This document shows, piece after piece, positions 9,391 through 20,168 of a stretch of DNA of 64,000 bases. Numbering within the stretch: the first letter of the stretch is position 1; the number at the start of each line of letters is the position of its first letter. The DNA is from Deinococcus radiophilus (GTDB taxonomy: Bacteria > Deinococcota > Deinococci > Deinococcales > Deinococcaceae). Made by a program: the position numbers and the translations under genes. The notes under the pieces were generated by a model that saw only the letters and a list, made by a program, of their open reading frames with translations, was not told where the DNA came from and did no database searches. The DNA lies in NCBI RefSeq assembly GCF_020889625.1, contig NZ_CP086380.1:1-64000 (forward strand), in the 5' to 3' direction.

Positions 9391-9762
9391 TCAGCATTGA
9401 ACCCTCAGTTTCTGCCCCTGGCCCTTAAGAACAGTGTTTGAGCACAGGTTGCCATTCTTGTACATGGAGGCTTTGACCTCGCTGGCCGTCACCAGTTCTA
9501 CCGTGAAGTAAAGGTTCTTTTTGCTGACCTGTGTGGCCGTTGTAGGAAGCTGAATTCCGGTTCTAGGTCCTGAAGAAGGGCGACCTGGGATAGAGACACC
9601 TTCGGCTTCACACATGGTTTCCCGCTCAAGTCCAGGTTCGGTCCAGCAGATGCCTACGCCGCCGCTCCCTTCAAGCTTCAGGGTGTAGTCAGCGGGTGTA
9701 GAAGTGGAATTGCAAGATGTGAAAGCGAGGACTGCGAAGACGCAAGAGAATAGCTGTTTCAT
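9391..9762 (-). CDS. Small secreted lipoprotein-like protein, unknown function
   Basis: 123 residues from ATG 9762, chosen because AGGAGGAAT lies directly upstream. The N-terminus MKQLFSCVFAVLAFTSC is a typical signal sequence ending in a cysteine that could be lipidated, although F at -3 departs from the usual lipobox. The mature part has few motifs (ICWTEPG; a C-terminal cysteine pair) and no recognised domain. It lies 98 bases upstream of the NERD gene on the same strand. No function can be assigned. Confidence 0.7.
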   Translation of the reverse strand: MKQLFSCVFAVLAFTSCNSTSTPADYTLKLEGSGGVGICWTEPGLERETMCEAEGVSIPGRPSSGPRTGIQLPTTATQVSKKNLYFTVELVTASEVKASMYKNGNLCSNTVLKGQGQKLRVQC

Positions 9763-9879
9763 AGATTCCTCCTTTGAGGATGATGTGGGGTAGTTCATCC
9801 GATTTGCGTGGTGTGACGCGCTTGGTGAGGCCACTTACCTATGCCAAGTGTTGATGAAGAGCTAAACCATCGGGACTGG

Positions 9880-10980
9880 TCAAAGCGTGACCTCCTTTTC
9901 GAGAGACACAGTCACTGGTTGGGCAGGGGAGGTCCCCTGTCCCTGACGAGTGATGTGCTGGGTAATCTGTTCAGCGCTACGCAGGTAGGCGATGAACATC
10001 AAGATGGCGATGGCGGCGACAACCACTCCCAGCCAAGTGCTGGCGAAGAAGTTGTAAAAGCCGTGAATGGTGGCGGCCAGTCCTACACCCAGGAGGAGCA
10101 GTGCCGTGCGGCGTTGTGGGGCCAGCAGGCTCAGACCGAGGTAGTAACCAGCGATGCCGCTGAACATGCAGTGCAGGAACGGCAGGGTGATGAGGCGCAG
10201 GAATTCCAGAATCACGTAGTGACCGTCGCCAGTCAGGCCGTAATACTGGGCGTAGAAGTTCATTTCGGTGTAGGCCATCGAGTAAGCCACAGCTTCAGCG
10301 ACCCCGAAGGCTAAGCCGCTCAGCCCTGCATAGAACGCCGCTTCTCTGGGCGTACGGATTTCCCGGAGTTTGACGGCCAGCCACCAGATGGGCAGCAGTT
10401 TGACTCCTTCTTCAATGACCCCTACGCCAGCCACGAAGCCCAGTAGCCGTGCAGGGCTGAAGTTCCACTCAGTGGCGCTGTACAGCAGGCTGAAAAAGGG
10501 CATTTCTTGAAGAAACAGCACCAGGACGATGCCGACAACCGCAGTAAACACAGTGGGAATCAGGACGTTCCGGCGTTTGACATCACCAGGCTGGACAATC
10601 ATCCACAGCACGTAACCCCACAGCAGGGCGAAGTAGATGCCGATGGCCCAGGCAGCGTCCTGAATTTCAGCGTCACTGCCCCAGAAATGGCTGAGACTGA
10701 GTGGCAGCAGTGCGAAGAACAACAAGGCCTGGACCCATCGCATCTTCCAGGGTTGATCACTCAGCCAGCGCTGGACAGGGAAGAGCACCTCGAAAGGCAA
10801 CGACCTAAAGTCTTCCAGCAAGTCCTGAAGCGGACGCTCAGAACGTGGCGATGGTGGGGGTGAGGGACTGGCCATGGCTGCGGCTGCCACGCCATCAGGC
10901 CGTCCCAGAGGAACAGCGTTCGCCGCTGCGGAAGAGGGAGGTGAGGAAGAAGCTGGTGGCGCTGTTTCTGAGTTCTCCAT
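9880..10980 (-). CDS. PrsW-family intramembrane metalloprotease
   Basis: About 366 residues from ATG 10980 (AGAGAA upstream; longer starts at 11004 and 11073 are possible). After an A/P/S-rich cytoplasmic N-terminus there are about eight hydrophobic segments. The family motifs are all present: GVIEEGVKLLP (EExxK), LHCMFSG (HxxxFS) and IHGFYNF (HGxYN). These supply the glutamates and histidines of the CPBP/PrsW metalloprotease site. PrsW of Bacillus cleaves the anti-sigma factor RsiW; the substrate here is unknown. The 90-aa gene precedes it with a gap of about 75 bases. No sigma/anti-sigma pair is seen nearby. Confidence 0.85.
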   Translation of the reverse strand: MENSETAPPASSSPPSSAAANAVPLGRPDGVAAAAMASPSPPPSPRSERPLQDLLEDFRSLPFEVLFPVQRWLSDQPWKMRWVQALLFFALLPLSLSHFWGSDAEIQDAAWAIGIYFALLWGYVLWMIVQPGDVKRRNVLIPTVFTAVVGIVLVLFLQEMPFFSLLYSATEWNFSPARLLGFVAGVGVIEEGVKLLPIWWLAVKLREIRTPREAAFYAGLSGLAFGVAEAVAYSMAYTEMNFYAQYYGLTGDGHYVILEFLRLITLPFLHCMFSGIAGYYLGLSLLAPQRRTALLLLGVGLAATIHGFYNFFASTWLGVVVAAIAILMFIAYLRSAEQITQHITRQGQGTSPAQPVTVSLEKEVTL

Positions 10981-11056
10981 GTGTTCTCTGAGTGAAGTTA
11001 ACATACGGTGAATGTGGCCGGAGGCGAATTTGCGGAGGGCCCTTTCTGGGGATGTT

Positions 11057-11329
11057 CTAAGCAGTCCAGTCACCTAACGTGTTCAGTTCTCCGGCAAGCT
11101 CTAGGTCCGGATAAGCCTCCTCTAGCGCATGTTTTCGGGCTTGATGGCTATCAGTGATCTTCTCCAGGTGCGACTGGCTGAGACTCACGGCATCGGCCAG
11201 ATCTTCGGGGGTCAGCAAAGAGTGCAGCGCATTGAGATTGGTCAGGATGCTCAGGTATTCCTTGCAGACCGCAGGGGGGACTTCGGTATCAATCAGGTAC
11301 TGACGGGCTTTTTCTGTGTCGTAAAGCAT
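11057..11329 (-). CDS. Hypothetical 90-aa protein
   Basis: A 90-residue, largely helical, acidic protein (MLYDTEKARQYLIDTEVPP...) with GGAGG 8 bases before its ATG. It has no signal peptide, membrane segment or known motif. It precedes the prsW-like gene on the same strand. A strong hairpin with a T-rich tail (11350-11379) sits just upstream of its ribosome-binding site and may control it. Function is not recognised. Confidence 0.6.
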   Translation of the reverse strand: MLYDTEKARQYLIDTEVPPAVCKEYLSILTNLNALHSLLTPEDLADAVSLSQSHLEKITDSHQARKHALEEAYPDLELAGELNTLGDWTA

Positions 11330-11349
11330 GGATAACCTCCAAAGAAAAT

Positions 11350-11379
11350 CCCCCAGCTGCCGTAGAAGCAGACTGGGGG
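11350..11379 (-). promoter_or_regulatory. Hairpin with U-rich tail in front of the 90-aa gene (terminator or attenuator)
   Basis: CCCCCAG at 11350-11356 pairs with CTGGGGG at 11373-11379, extended inwards by CTGC/GCAG with a one-base bulge. On the minus strand ATTTTCTTT follows immediately, as in an intrinsic terminator, and the GGAGG of the 90-aa gene comes right after. It could stop transcription entering from the right or act as an attenuator. Confidence 0.5.
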
Positions 11380-11507
11380 TTGAGAGAAACTAAAGGCCCT
11401 GATCTGGGCCGTTTGGGTAGAATAAGTGTGTTCAGATTTCGGGTGCGGATTGTGAGGTGCCGGGAAAGTTCAGACGAGAATTTGCTGTCCTAGACGGCAT
11501 ATTTTGA

Positions 11508-11571
<64 letters not shown>

Positions 11572-11581
11572 GCCAAGTCAG

Positions 11582-11605
11582 CCCCGCCCCTTTAAGGAGG
11601 CGGGG
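11582..11605. terminator. GC-rich hairpin after the tRNA-Ile remnant
   Basis: CCCCGCC and GGCGGGG pair around a CCTT/AAGG inner stem. It lies between the tRNA remnant and the convergent acetyltransferase gene (stop at 11613), where it can serve as the native tRNA terminator and a two-way terminator. Confidence 0.6.
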
Positions 11606-11612
11606 TTCGCTG

Positions 11613-12347
11613 TTATGACTCTCTGCTTTGCCAGTACTGCGCCGTTTCGGTGGCGGGGAGCAGCTTCAGTGACGCGCCAGCCGCCCGCTCACGCAGGCCG
11701 CGCAGTTCGGTCCCTGTGTGCAGCCCGCCCAACCAGGGCTGCCAGTAGGCCTCCAGGGTGTCCGACACCAGCTTCAATTCAACTTGTAGCGCGGGATGCA
11801 GCGGTGCGTACAGCAGGTCCAGGTCCCTGACTGGCCCACCGTCTGGCCCGCCCACAGGTTGCCAGTAGCCCAGGTCCACCGTGCGGAAGCCCAGGCGGTC
11901 CAGCGCGGCGCGGCGGGCCAGCGGATCGGTCCCGGTGCGGGCTTCGGCGGCGCGGCTCTCAGCGGATTGGCGGCCCGCGTACACACTGTCGGCGAACATG
12001 CCAGCCAACCCGTGCGCCTGAACATCGTCCAGTGCAGCCCGGTGGAGGGCGTGTCCCACGCCAGTGCCCCTGGCCACCGCATCTATGCCCAGAAATGAAT
12101 TGAAGCCGGCCCTCGGCAGCAAGTGATAGAGCGTGCCGCCCAGCACCGTCCCTGCCCGCTCAGCCACCAGAATCCGGTTGCGCCGTCCTGAATCAGCCCC
12201 GGCCACCAGGTCTGGGAACATCTGCGGCGGAATCAGGGTATCGGGGGCATAGTAGCTGCGGCGCTGAACCTCACCGAAAGCGGCCAGGGCGGGGTCGTGT
12301 GGGTCGGTGATACGGCGAACGGTGACGGACGGAGGCACAGCAGGCAT
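11613..12347 (-). CDS. GNAT-family N-acetyltransferase
   Basis: 244 residues. The central part has the GNAT acetyl-CoA core: a beta strand with RILVAERAG, then the [16 protein letters not shown] segment, whose R-G-x-G-V-G turn matches motif A (Q/RxxGxG/A), followed by a helix. The rest is only weakly conserved, so the acetyl acceptor cannot be named. The start at 12347 is supported by a TAGGCT box 6 bases upstream and no Shine-Dalgarno site (leaderless layout). It is the first core gene next to the tRNA remnant. Confidence 0.8.
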   Translation of the reverse strand: MPAVPPSVTVRRITDPHDPALAAFGEVQRRSYYAPDTLIPPQMFPDLVAGADSGRRNRILVAERAGTVLGGTLYHLLPRAGFNSFLGIDAVARGTGVGHALHRAALDDVQAHGLAGMFADSVYAGRQSAESRAAEARTGTDPLARRAALDRLGFRTVDLGYWQPVGGPDGGPVRDLDLLYAPLHPALQVELKLVSDTLEAYWQPWLGGLHTGTELRGLRERAAGASLKLLPATETAQYWQSRES

Positions 12348-12403
12348 GGTTTCAGCCTAACTGTTGCCCCTTCAATATCCATCTGTTTATTAAGGAACGC
12401 ATC

Positions 12404-12441
12404 TTGACTATTCTGCTATTTACATAAATACTGCATTTATG
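12404..12441 (+). promoter_or_regulatory. Promoter with RDRM-like operator and inverted repeat at a leaderless start
   Basis: TTGACT (12404-12409) and AATACT (12427-12432) are 17 bases apart, and the ATG at 12439 begins 6 bases later, so the transcript is probably leaderless. The spacer holds a 17-base near-palindrome at 12411-12427 with a perfect right half TACATAA and a left half TTCTG, close to the DdrO-bound radiation/desiccation response motif (TTATG...CATAA). A second inverted repeat, CATAAAT/ATTTATG at 12423-12441, overlaps the -10 box and the start codon. Confidence 0.55.
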
Positions 12442-12960
12442 GACAACCTCTTGAAAAAAGCGGGGGCCATGCTGCCCCACCTGGAACTGTTCAGCCACAT
12501 GGCCTCGCTGCGTGGTCTGCTGCAGCTGGCTGCTCACATGGAGGAGCGCGGGGACCGTGTGACCCTGATTTCTCCCGAGGCGATCACACTGGTGGGCAGT
12601 GACATGACCACCGATCCGGTGATTCAGACCTCCAAGGGCGCGACTGTCACCGCCGCCGACGCCTACGCACTGATGCACACCCTCAAGGGCCATGAGGCTC
12701 CAGAGTACGCCGTGACCCGCGAGGAGCTAAAAGCCCTGAACGCCCGCGCCGTGCAGGACATCGAAGCTGGCCCCGCCCTGGCTGCTTTCGGGGAAACCCT
12801 GGCCCGCCTGGGCCTGAGCGACGGTGGGAACGCAGCCCCTGCCCGCGCCGAAGCCCAGCCCCAACCGGAAGCTACATCTGAACCCGCACCCACCGAGCGC
12901 CCCAGCCGGGGCCGCAAGGCCGACGCTGAAGGTAAAGCGGAAATGGCGGAAGCGAACTGA
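12439..12960 (+). CDS. Hypothetical protein, possible DNA-damage-regulated gene
   Basis: 173 residues. The N-terminal 120 residues are helical and conserved-looking (LLKKAGAMLPHLELFSHMAS, EITL/SDMTTDPV segments); the last 50 are rich in A, P and E and probably disordered (EAQPQPEATSEPAPTERP). No signal peptide, membrane segment or known motif is seen. The start is leaderless, directly after a -10 box. An RDRM-like sequence lies between its -35 and -10, which would place it under DdrO/IrrE control if real. The gene is monocistronic and ends in a strong terminator at 13001. Function is not recognised. Confidence 0.75.
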   Translation: MDNLLKKAGAMLPHLELFSHMASLRGLLQLAAHMEERGDRVTLISPEAITLVGSDMTTDPVIQTSKGATVTAADAYALMHTLKGHEAPEYAVTREELKALNARAVQDIEAGPALAAFGETLARLGLSDGGNAAPARAEAQPQPEATSEPAPTERPSRGRKADAEGKAEMAEAN

Positions 12961-13000
12961 GGAGAAGCGGAAGGCAGAAGCCGGAAGGACGAACGCAGAA

Positions 13001-13027
13001 GGCCACCCGAAATATTGACGGGTGGCC
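13001..13027 (+). terminator. Intrinsic terminator of the gene at 12439
   Basis: GGCCACCCG at 13001-13009 pairs perfectly with CGGGTGGCC at 13019-13027 around a 9-base loop, followed by TATTTCTATT. Confidence 0.8.
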
Positions 13028-13032
13028 TATTT

Positions 13033-13225
13033 CTATTGTTGCTGCAAGGCGACTGTGGCTGTCAGCAGAGAAACGCCGCTCAGCACACAGGCCACCAGTG
13101 CCCAGAGCTGATTGGGGCCGCCGCCCATCCCGCCGAGCCAGCCACTCGCGCCGCGCCGGGTCAGCAGTGAAGGCGGCAAATGCCAGGGGGAGCGCCAGCA
13201 CCATGAGCGCCAGCGTGAGGCACAC
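13033..13225 (-). pseudogene. Small two-helix membrane protein split by a frameshift
   Basis: From GTG 13225 one frame encodes a clear hydrophobic helix (VCLTLALMVLALPLAFAAF) followed by TADPARREW. Near 13115-13145, in a GC-rich run, the meaningful frame changes, and the new frame encodes GGGPNQLWALVACVLSG and a second hydrophobic helix before a stop at 13033. Together they read as one protein of about 64 residues with two membrane segments. Either the gene is frameshifted or the sequence carries an indel error. It follows the gene at 13243 by 17 bases. Confidence 0.4.
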
Positions 13226-13242
13226 ACCCGCCAGGAGGCGTC

Positions 13243-13689
13243 TCAGAAGCGGACGCCTACGCGCAGCACAGGCGACAGCCCGCCGACCACGCCGATATCG
13301 CTGTTGCTGGTTTGGAGGGCCACCACCTGCACGCCCACTTCACCGAACAGGTTCAGGCCGCCGGTAGGAAGTTCCGTGCCGACCAGACCGCGCACGCCGC
13401 CGAACACCCCCCGGTCATCGGCGGGGGCGTAGCCGGCAAAAGCCCCCGCGCCCCAGTAGCCCTGGCCCCTGCCAAAGCCGTTCAGGCGCTCGGCACTGAG
13501 GGCTGCGCCGCCATACTCGTAGCCCAGACCCACGCGGTAAGCCCCGGCGGCACTGGGAGCGGTCTGGTACTGCACGCCGCCGCCAAAAGGCGCAGCGGTG
13601 CTGGCGCTGCCATAGACCCCGAAGGACTGCGCCCCAGCCGCAGAGATGAGCAGGGGAGTCAGGAGGACGACTTTGGTGAATTTATGCAT
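13243..13689 (-). CDS. Secreted beta-strand-rich protein, probable outer-envelope protein
   Basis: 148 residues with a signal peptide (positive HKFTK, hydrophobic core, cleavage after SAAGA at about residue 20). The mature part is glycine- and aromatic-rich with alternating patterns (GYEYGGAALSAE, GYWGAGAFAGY) and ends in RVGVRF, a C-terminal aromatic as in outer-membrane beta barrels. It is small for a pore and could be a barrel-like surface protein. A TATACT box 7 bases before ATG 13689 marks a leaderless start. Confidence 0.7.
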   Translation of the reverse strand: MHKFTKVVLLTPLLISAAGAQSFGVYGSASTAAPFGGGVQYQTAPSAAGAYRVGLGYEYGGAALSAERLNGFGRGQGYWGAGAFAGYAPADDRGVFGGVRGLVGTELPTGGLNLFGEVGVQVVALQTSNSDIGVVGGLSPVLRVGVRF

Positions 13690-13847
13690 AGGTCACAGTA
13701 TAGCCAGCAGAGTGAAAAGCGTGACGCGGGGCAGGGCCGCCCTTATCGCGCCCGCCGCTTTGCCGCTTTTCTTAAACCTTTCGGCCTCCAGACGGCCCAC
13801 CACCCATCCGCCTTCGTCCTTCTGCCCCTGCGTCTATCATTGTTGGC

Positions 13848-16256
<2,409 letters not shown>

Positions 16257-17161
16257 GCGGCTGAATGACTCCTGTGCCGCCCGGAGTAGCCTTTGCAACT
16301 GAGCGCCGCTGAGCGGTCCCAGATGCCGCCTGACCACCTGTCCAGCGCCGTTCACGGCCAAGGTGGTCGGAAAGGCACTGACCTGCATGGTCCCGGTCAG
16401 CGCTTCGCCGCCGGTGTGGGTGGTGAGGGTCAATCCCTCGCGCTGTAAAAAAGCCTGCACAGTCTGCGGACTCTCGCCCACGTTGACCAGCGTGACTGGT
16501 GCGCCCGCCGCCAGCTGGGCTTCCAGCAGCGGCAGTTCGGCGCGGCAGGGCCCGCACCAGGTCGCCCAGAAGTTCACGACCTGGCCCGGTGGTAGGGGAG
16601 TGGCAGGTCCAGTCTCGGTTGCCGAGACCGTTGCCAACTGGGTGGTCGGCAGCGTCAGGTCTGCTTGATTGGCAGGCTGCAACAGTAGCGGCAGGAACCC
16701 GGCCAGCACGGTCAGCCCCAGCGTGGGCCACGCCCCGGCAGGCCAGCGCCGCCCACTCAGTAGCCACAGCGTCAGTGCCCCGGCCAGCAACCCTGGCCCC
16801 CAGGCCCAGTCGCCCCGGTGCACATCCACAAGGTCCAGCAGGTTCTCGCTGAGGGGACGAGCGGCGCTTAGACCCGGCAGCGCCGCCCACAGCCGGGCCA
16901 CCAGCAGCGTGACCAGCGCAGCCAAGTCAGCGTGTGGGAAGCGGGCCTGAGCGCTCCAGACCGCGTAGCCGAGCAGCAGGGTCAGGGCCGTCCAGCCGAG
17001 GTTCAGGGAGCCCAGGCTTAGGCCGTCGGGCGTCAGCATGACCTCACCATAAGCCATGAGGTGTTCAGGGACGGGATTCAGCAGCCTTGCGGCAAGCTAT
17101 TCACTGGGCAAAAACTCAAATCAATCGGGCCACATCACCGTATCTTGACCCCTTTGCACGT

Positions 17162-17369
17162 TTGGCCTTGCGGGTTATTTTGCGTATAGTGGAATGTTGT
17201 GAAAGTCGCGTCCATATCATGTGATGCGTTGGACTTTCCCGGACCGATTCGCCTTATAGACCTTGGGCCAGTTTAAATGTTTGTCTAGGTAAGCTTTATT
17301 GCCAGGTGGCTGGCCCTGGAGTGGACTGTGCCTCCTGGATGGCTGCCAGTCTGCTCCGAAAGGAGTGAC
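17162..17369 (+). promoter_or_regulatory. Promoter and long structured leader of nhaC
   Basis: TTGGCC (17162-17167) and TATAGT (17185-17190) are spaced by 17 bases, giving a start near 17197 and a leader of about 170 nt, in contrast to the leaderless genes around it. GAAAGTC at 17201-17207 pairs with GACTTTC at 17232-17238, enclosing a further small stem. GGAG lies before the ATG at 17370. No known riboswitch class was recognised. Confidence 0.5.
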
Positions 17370-18869
17370 ATGACCGAACCAACTGAACAGATGCACCCCA
17401 AGGGGAAGTTGCCCAGTCTGGGGTTGGCGCTGCTGCCCGTGGTGCTGACCTTGCTGATCCTGGGCCTGCAGATTTTTTACTATGGTGACTTTGCGCCGCA
17501 CATTCCCCTGGCCATCGGCATTGCCCTGACGGGCCTGCTGGGCAATTACCTGGGCATCAGCTGGGCGGATGTACGTGAAGGCATTTTCCGGGTCATCCAT
17601 GTGTCCATGCCCTCACTCGCCATTTTGATGGTGGTGGGGATGCTGATCGGCATCTGGATCGGCGCTGGCACTGTACCTACCCTGATTTATTACGGCCTAA
17701 ATATCCTCTCGCCGCAGATTTTTCTGGTGGCCGCCATGCTGATCTGTGCGGTCATCTCGGTGTCGCTGGGAACCAGCTGGGGCACGGTGGGCACTGTCGG
17801 CCTGGCGCTGGTGGGCATCGGCGCAGGCTTTGGCATTCCGCTGGTCTGGACGGCCGGAGCGGTCGTGTCAGGAGCCTTTTTCGGGGACAAGCTCAGCCCC
17901 CTGAGCGACACCACCAATCTGGCCCCAGCGGTCACGGGCATCACCGTGTTCGACCACATCAAGAACATGCTGCCTACGACTATTCCGGCCATGTTGATCG
18001 CGCTCGCCATCTACGCTTTTGCGGGGTTCCAGATGGTCGGTGAGCAGGAAGTGTCTTTTGAGTCCATCCAGGGCATCACAGCGGCCCTGGAACAGAACTT
18101 CGTGATTTCGCCGCTCACCCTGCTGCCGGTGCTGGTGGTCCTGGGCATGGCCCTGCTGAAAAAGCCGCCGCTGCCCTCACTGTTTGCGGGTGCGTTGGTC
18201 GGCGGTGTGATTGCCATGACCATGCAGGGAGCGGATCTGCACAGCGTCTTCAACTATGCCCAGAACGGTTTCTCTATCGAATCCGGCAATGCCGAGATTG
18301 ATTCACTGCTGAACCGGGGCGGCCTCCAGAGCATGATGTGGACCATCTCGCTGATGCTGCTGGCGCTGGGCTTCGGCGGAGCGCTCGAACGTACTGGGGT
18401 GCTGGAAAGCATCATCAATTCCATCGTGAGCCGTATCCGCCGCTTTGGGGCGCTGCAGGCCAGCGCCATCGGCACCGCCTTCGCGACCAACGTGGTGGCG
18501 GGCGATCCGTACCTGAGCATTGCGCTGCCGGGGCGGATGTTCGCGCCGGTCTACCGGGGCCTGGGCTACTCCACCAAGAACCTGGCCCGCGCTGTCGAAG
18601 AAGGCGGCACCCTGATGAGTCCGCTGATTCCCTGGAACGCTGGCGGCGCTTTTGTGATCACCGCGCTGGGCCTGGGCATCATGGACGGTCAGCTGCAAAA
18701 CCTGATGTATATTCCGCTTTCGTTCGCCTGCTGGCTGTCGCCTCTGCTGGGGATGATCTACGGCTTTACTGGCCTGTTCAGCCCCAAAGCTACGGCTGAG
18801 GAACGCGCCGAGTGGCAAGCCCAGGGCGAATATGTCAAGGACGTGGAACTGGGCCAGACGGCCTCATAG
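17370..18869 (+). CDS. nhaC: NhaC-family Na+/H+ antiporter
   Basis: 499 residues from ATG 17370, chosen for AAAGGAG 5 bases upstream. About 11-12 hydrophobic segments cover the protein, with family-typical motifs: SLGTSWGTVGT, a GDKLSPLSDTTNLAPA loop that carries ion-binding polar residues, and near the end EEGGTLMSPLIPWNAGG. It exchanges Na+ (or another monovalent ion or organic partner) for H+ across the inner membrane. The gene is monocistronic between its own promoter and a very strong terminator. It lies within 10 kb of a complete Mrp antiporter operon, so this region carries two separate sodium/proton systems. Confidence 0.9.
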   Translation: MTEPTEQMHPKGKLPSLGLALLPVVLTLLILGLQIFYYGDFAPHIPLAIGIALTGLLGNYLGISWADVREGIFRVIHVSMPSLAILMVVGMLIGIWIGAGTVPTLIYYGLNILSPQIFLVAAMLICAVISVSLGTSWGTVGTVGLALVGIGAGFGIPLVWTAGAVVSGAFFGDKLSPLSDTTNLAPAVTGITVFDHIKNMLPTTIPAMLIALAIYAFAGFQMVGEQEVSFESIQGITAALEQNFVISPLTLLPVLVVLGMALLKKPPLPSLFAGALVGGVIAMTMQGADLHSVFNYAQNGFSIESGNAEIDSLLNRGGLQSMMWTISLMLLALGFGGALERTGVLESIINSIVSRIRRFGALQASAIGTAFATNVVAGDPYLSIALPGRMFAPVYRGLGYSTKNLARAVEEGGTLMSPLIPWNAGGAFVITALGLGIMDGQLQNLMYIPLSFACWLSPLLGMIYGFTGLFSPKATAEERAEWQAQGEYVKDVELGQTAS

Positions 18870-18884
18870 CAAATGAAGTTCATA

Positions 18885-18926
18885 AGCAGCAGGCAAAAGG
18901 ATCATTCACTCCTTTTGCCTGCTGCT
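18885..18926. terminator. Strong bidirectional terminator between nhaC and pilT
   Basis: A perfect 17-bp stem (18885-18901 with 18910-18926) around an 8-base loop. The arms carry AAAAGG/CCTTTT, so the hairpin can end both convergent transcripts. Confidence 0.85.
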
Positions 18927-18951
18927 GTTCATGCCTTGGTGGGAGCAAGCC

Positions 18952-20058
18952 TCAGTAGCTCGCCTGCATCATCATGATTTTGAGTTCGTGCGGGCTGGTG
19001 GCGGCCAGCATCGCTTCGTCCTCGTCCATCAGCCCGTCGGCCACCAGGCGGGCCAGGTGCTGGTCGAAGGTATGCATGCCACGCATGCCGCCCTCTTGCA
19101 GGGCCTGCTTGATCTCTTCTTGCTTGTCGGCGTCCTTGACGCATTCTTTGACGGTGGGCGTGCCCAGCAGGATTTCCATGCCCAGCACCCGGCCGCCTCC
19201 CTTGCGCGGCAGCAGGCGCTGGCTGACGATCGCCACCAGGCTTTCGCTGAGGCCCTGGCGAATCTGCTCGCGCTCGTGCGGCTGGAAAAAGTCGATGATG
19301 CGGTTGATCGAGCGCATGGCATCCTGGGTGTGTAGCGTGCTGAAGACCAGGTGGCCGGTCTGCGCCGCGCTCAGGGCGGCCTCCACCGTTTCCTTGTCAC
19401 GCATCTCGCCGATCAGGATGATGTCGGGGCCCTGGCGCATGGCGGCCCGCAGCCCGTTGGAAAAGCTCTGGGTGTCGGCGCCCAGTTCGCGCTGCACCAT
19501 CATGGCTTTCTTGTCGCGGTGCAGGGCCTCGATGGGGTCTTCCAGTGTCACGATGTTCACGGCGTCACGGGCGTTGATGTGGTCCAGCAGGCTGGCCAGC
19601 GTGGTGGTCTTGCCCGATCCGGTGGGGCCAGTGACCAGGATCAGCCCGCGCTCGTGTCTGGACAGCTCCTCAAAGACACTTTGCGGCAGGCCCAGCTGCT
19701 CGAAGGTGGGAATTGGCTTGTCCTCGATCACCCGCATAATCAGGCCCACACTGCCGCGCTGAAAGTAGGCGTTCACGCGGAAGCGGGCCATGCCAGGCAG
19801 CGAGTAGGCAAAGTCGGCGTCACGCTTTTCTAGAAAAGTCCCCCACATGACCTGGGTCGGCATCATCACCTGCGCGAAGTACTCCATCTGCTGCGGGGTC
19901 AGCCGCTCTTCACCGTAACGGATGATCTCACCGTCAATTCGCGCTGCTGGTGCGCTGCCTGCCCGCAGGTGAATGTCCGATGCCCCACGCTGCACCATCT
20001 CGGACAGCAGGGCATCGAACTGCGTTTTGATTTCAGGCGGGGCAGTATGGGCAGTCAT
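18952..20058 (-). CDS. pilT: Type IV pilus retraction ATPase PilT
   Basis: 368 residues. PilT/VirB11 ATPase with N-terminal PAS-like domain, Walker A GPTGSGKTTT at 144-153, Asp box IVTLEDPIE, Walker B DIILIGEMRD and His box GHLVFSTLHT. The segment normally reading ALREDPD reads AAMRQGPD here, a change also seen in PilU-like paralogues, so PilU is the alternative. It drives pilus disassembly, supporting twitching motility and DNA uptake. No other pilus gene is adjacent. TACTCT lies 6 bases before ATG 20058 (leaderless layout). Confidence 0.93.
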   Translation of the reverse strand: MTAHTAPPEIKTQFDALLSEMVQRGASDIHLRAGSAPAARIDGEIIRYGEERLTPQQMEYFAQVMMPTQVMWGTFLEKRDADFAYSLPGMARFRVNAYFQRGSVGLIMRVIEDKPIPTFEQLGLPQSVFEELSRHERGLILVTGPTGSGKTTTLASLLDHINARDAVNIVTLEDPIEALHRDKKAMMVQRELGADTQSFSNGLRAAMRQGPDIILIGEMRDKETVEAALSAAQTGHLVFSTLHTQDAMRSINRIIDFFQPHEREQIRQGLSESLVAIVSQRLLPRKGGGRVLGMEILLGTPTVKECVKDADKQEEIKQALQEGGMRGMHTFDQHLARLVADGLMDEDEAMLAATSPHELKIMMMQASY

Positions 20059-20168
20059 AGCGCCAGAGTAGGCAGCGCGCTCTTACAGGGCCGCAACATG
20101 TCGGGCAGCACAATTGCTGCGTCTGGCCGGCCAGGAGAGAACTGCGGCGTTCCGGCCTCTGACCACCA

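Noticed and set aside
18885..18926. Mobile-element inverted repeat
   Set aside because: A 17-bp stem with a short loop between two convergent genes is better explained as a bidirectional terminator; no transposase or target duplication is seen.
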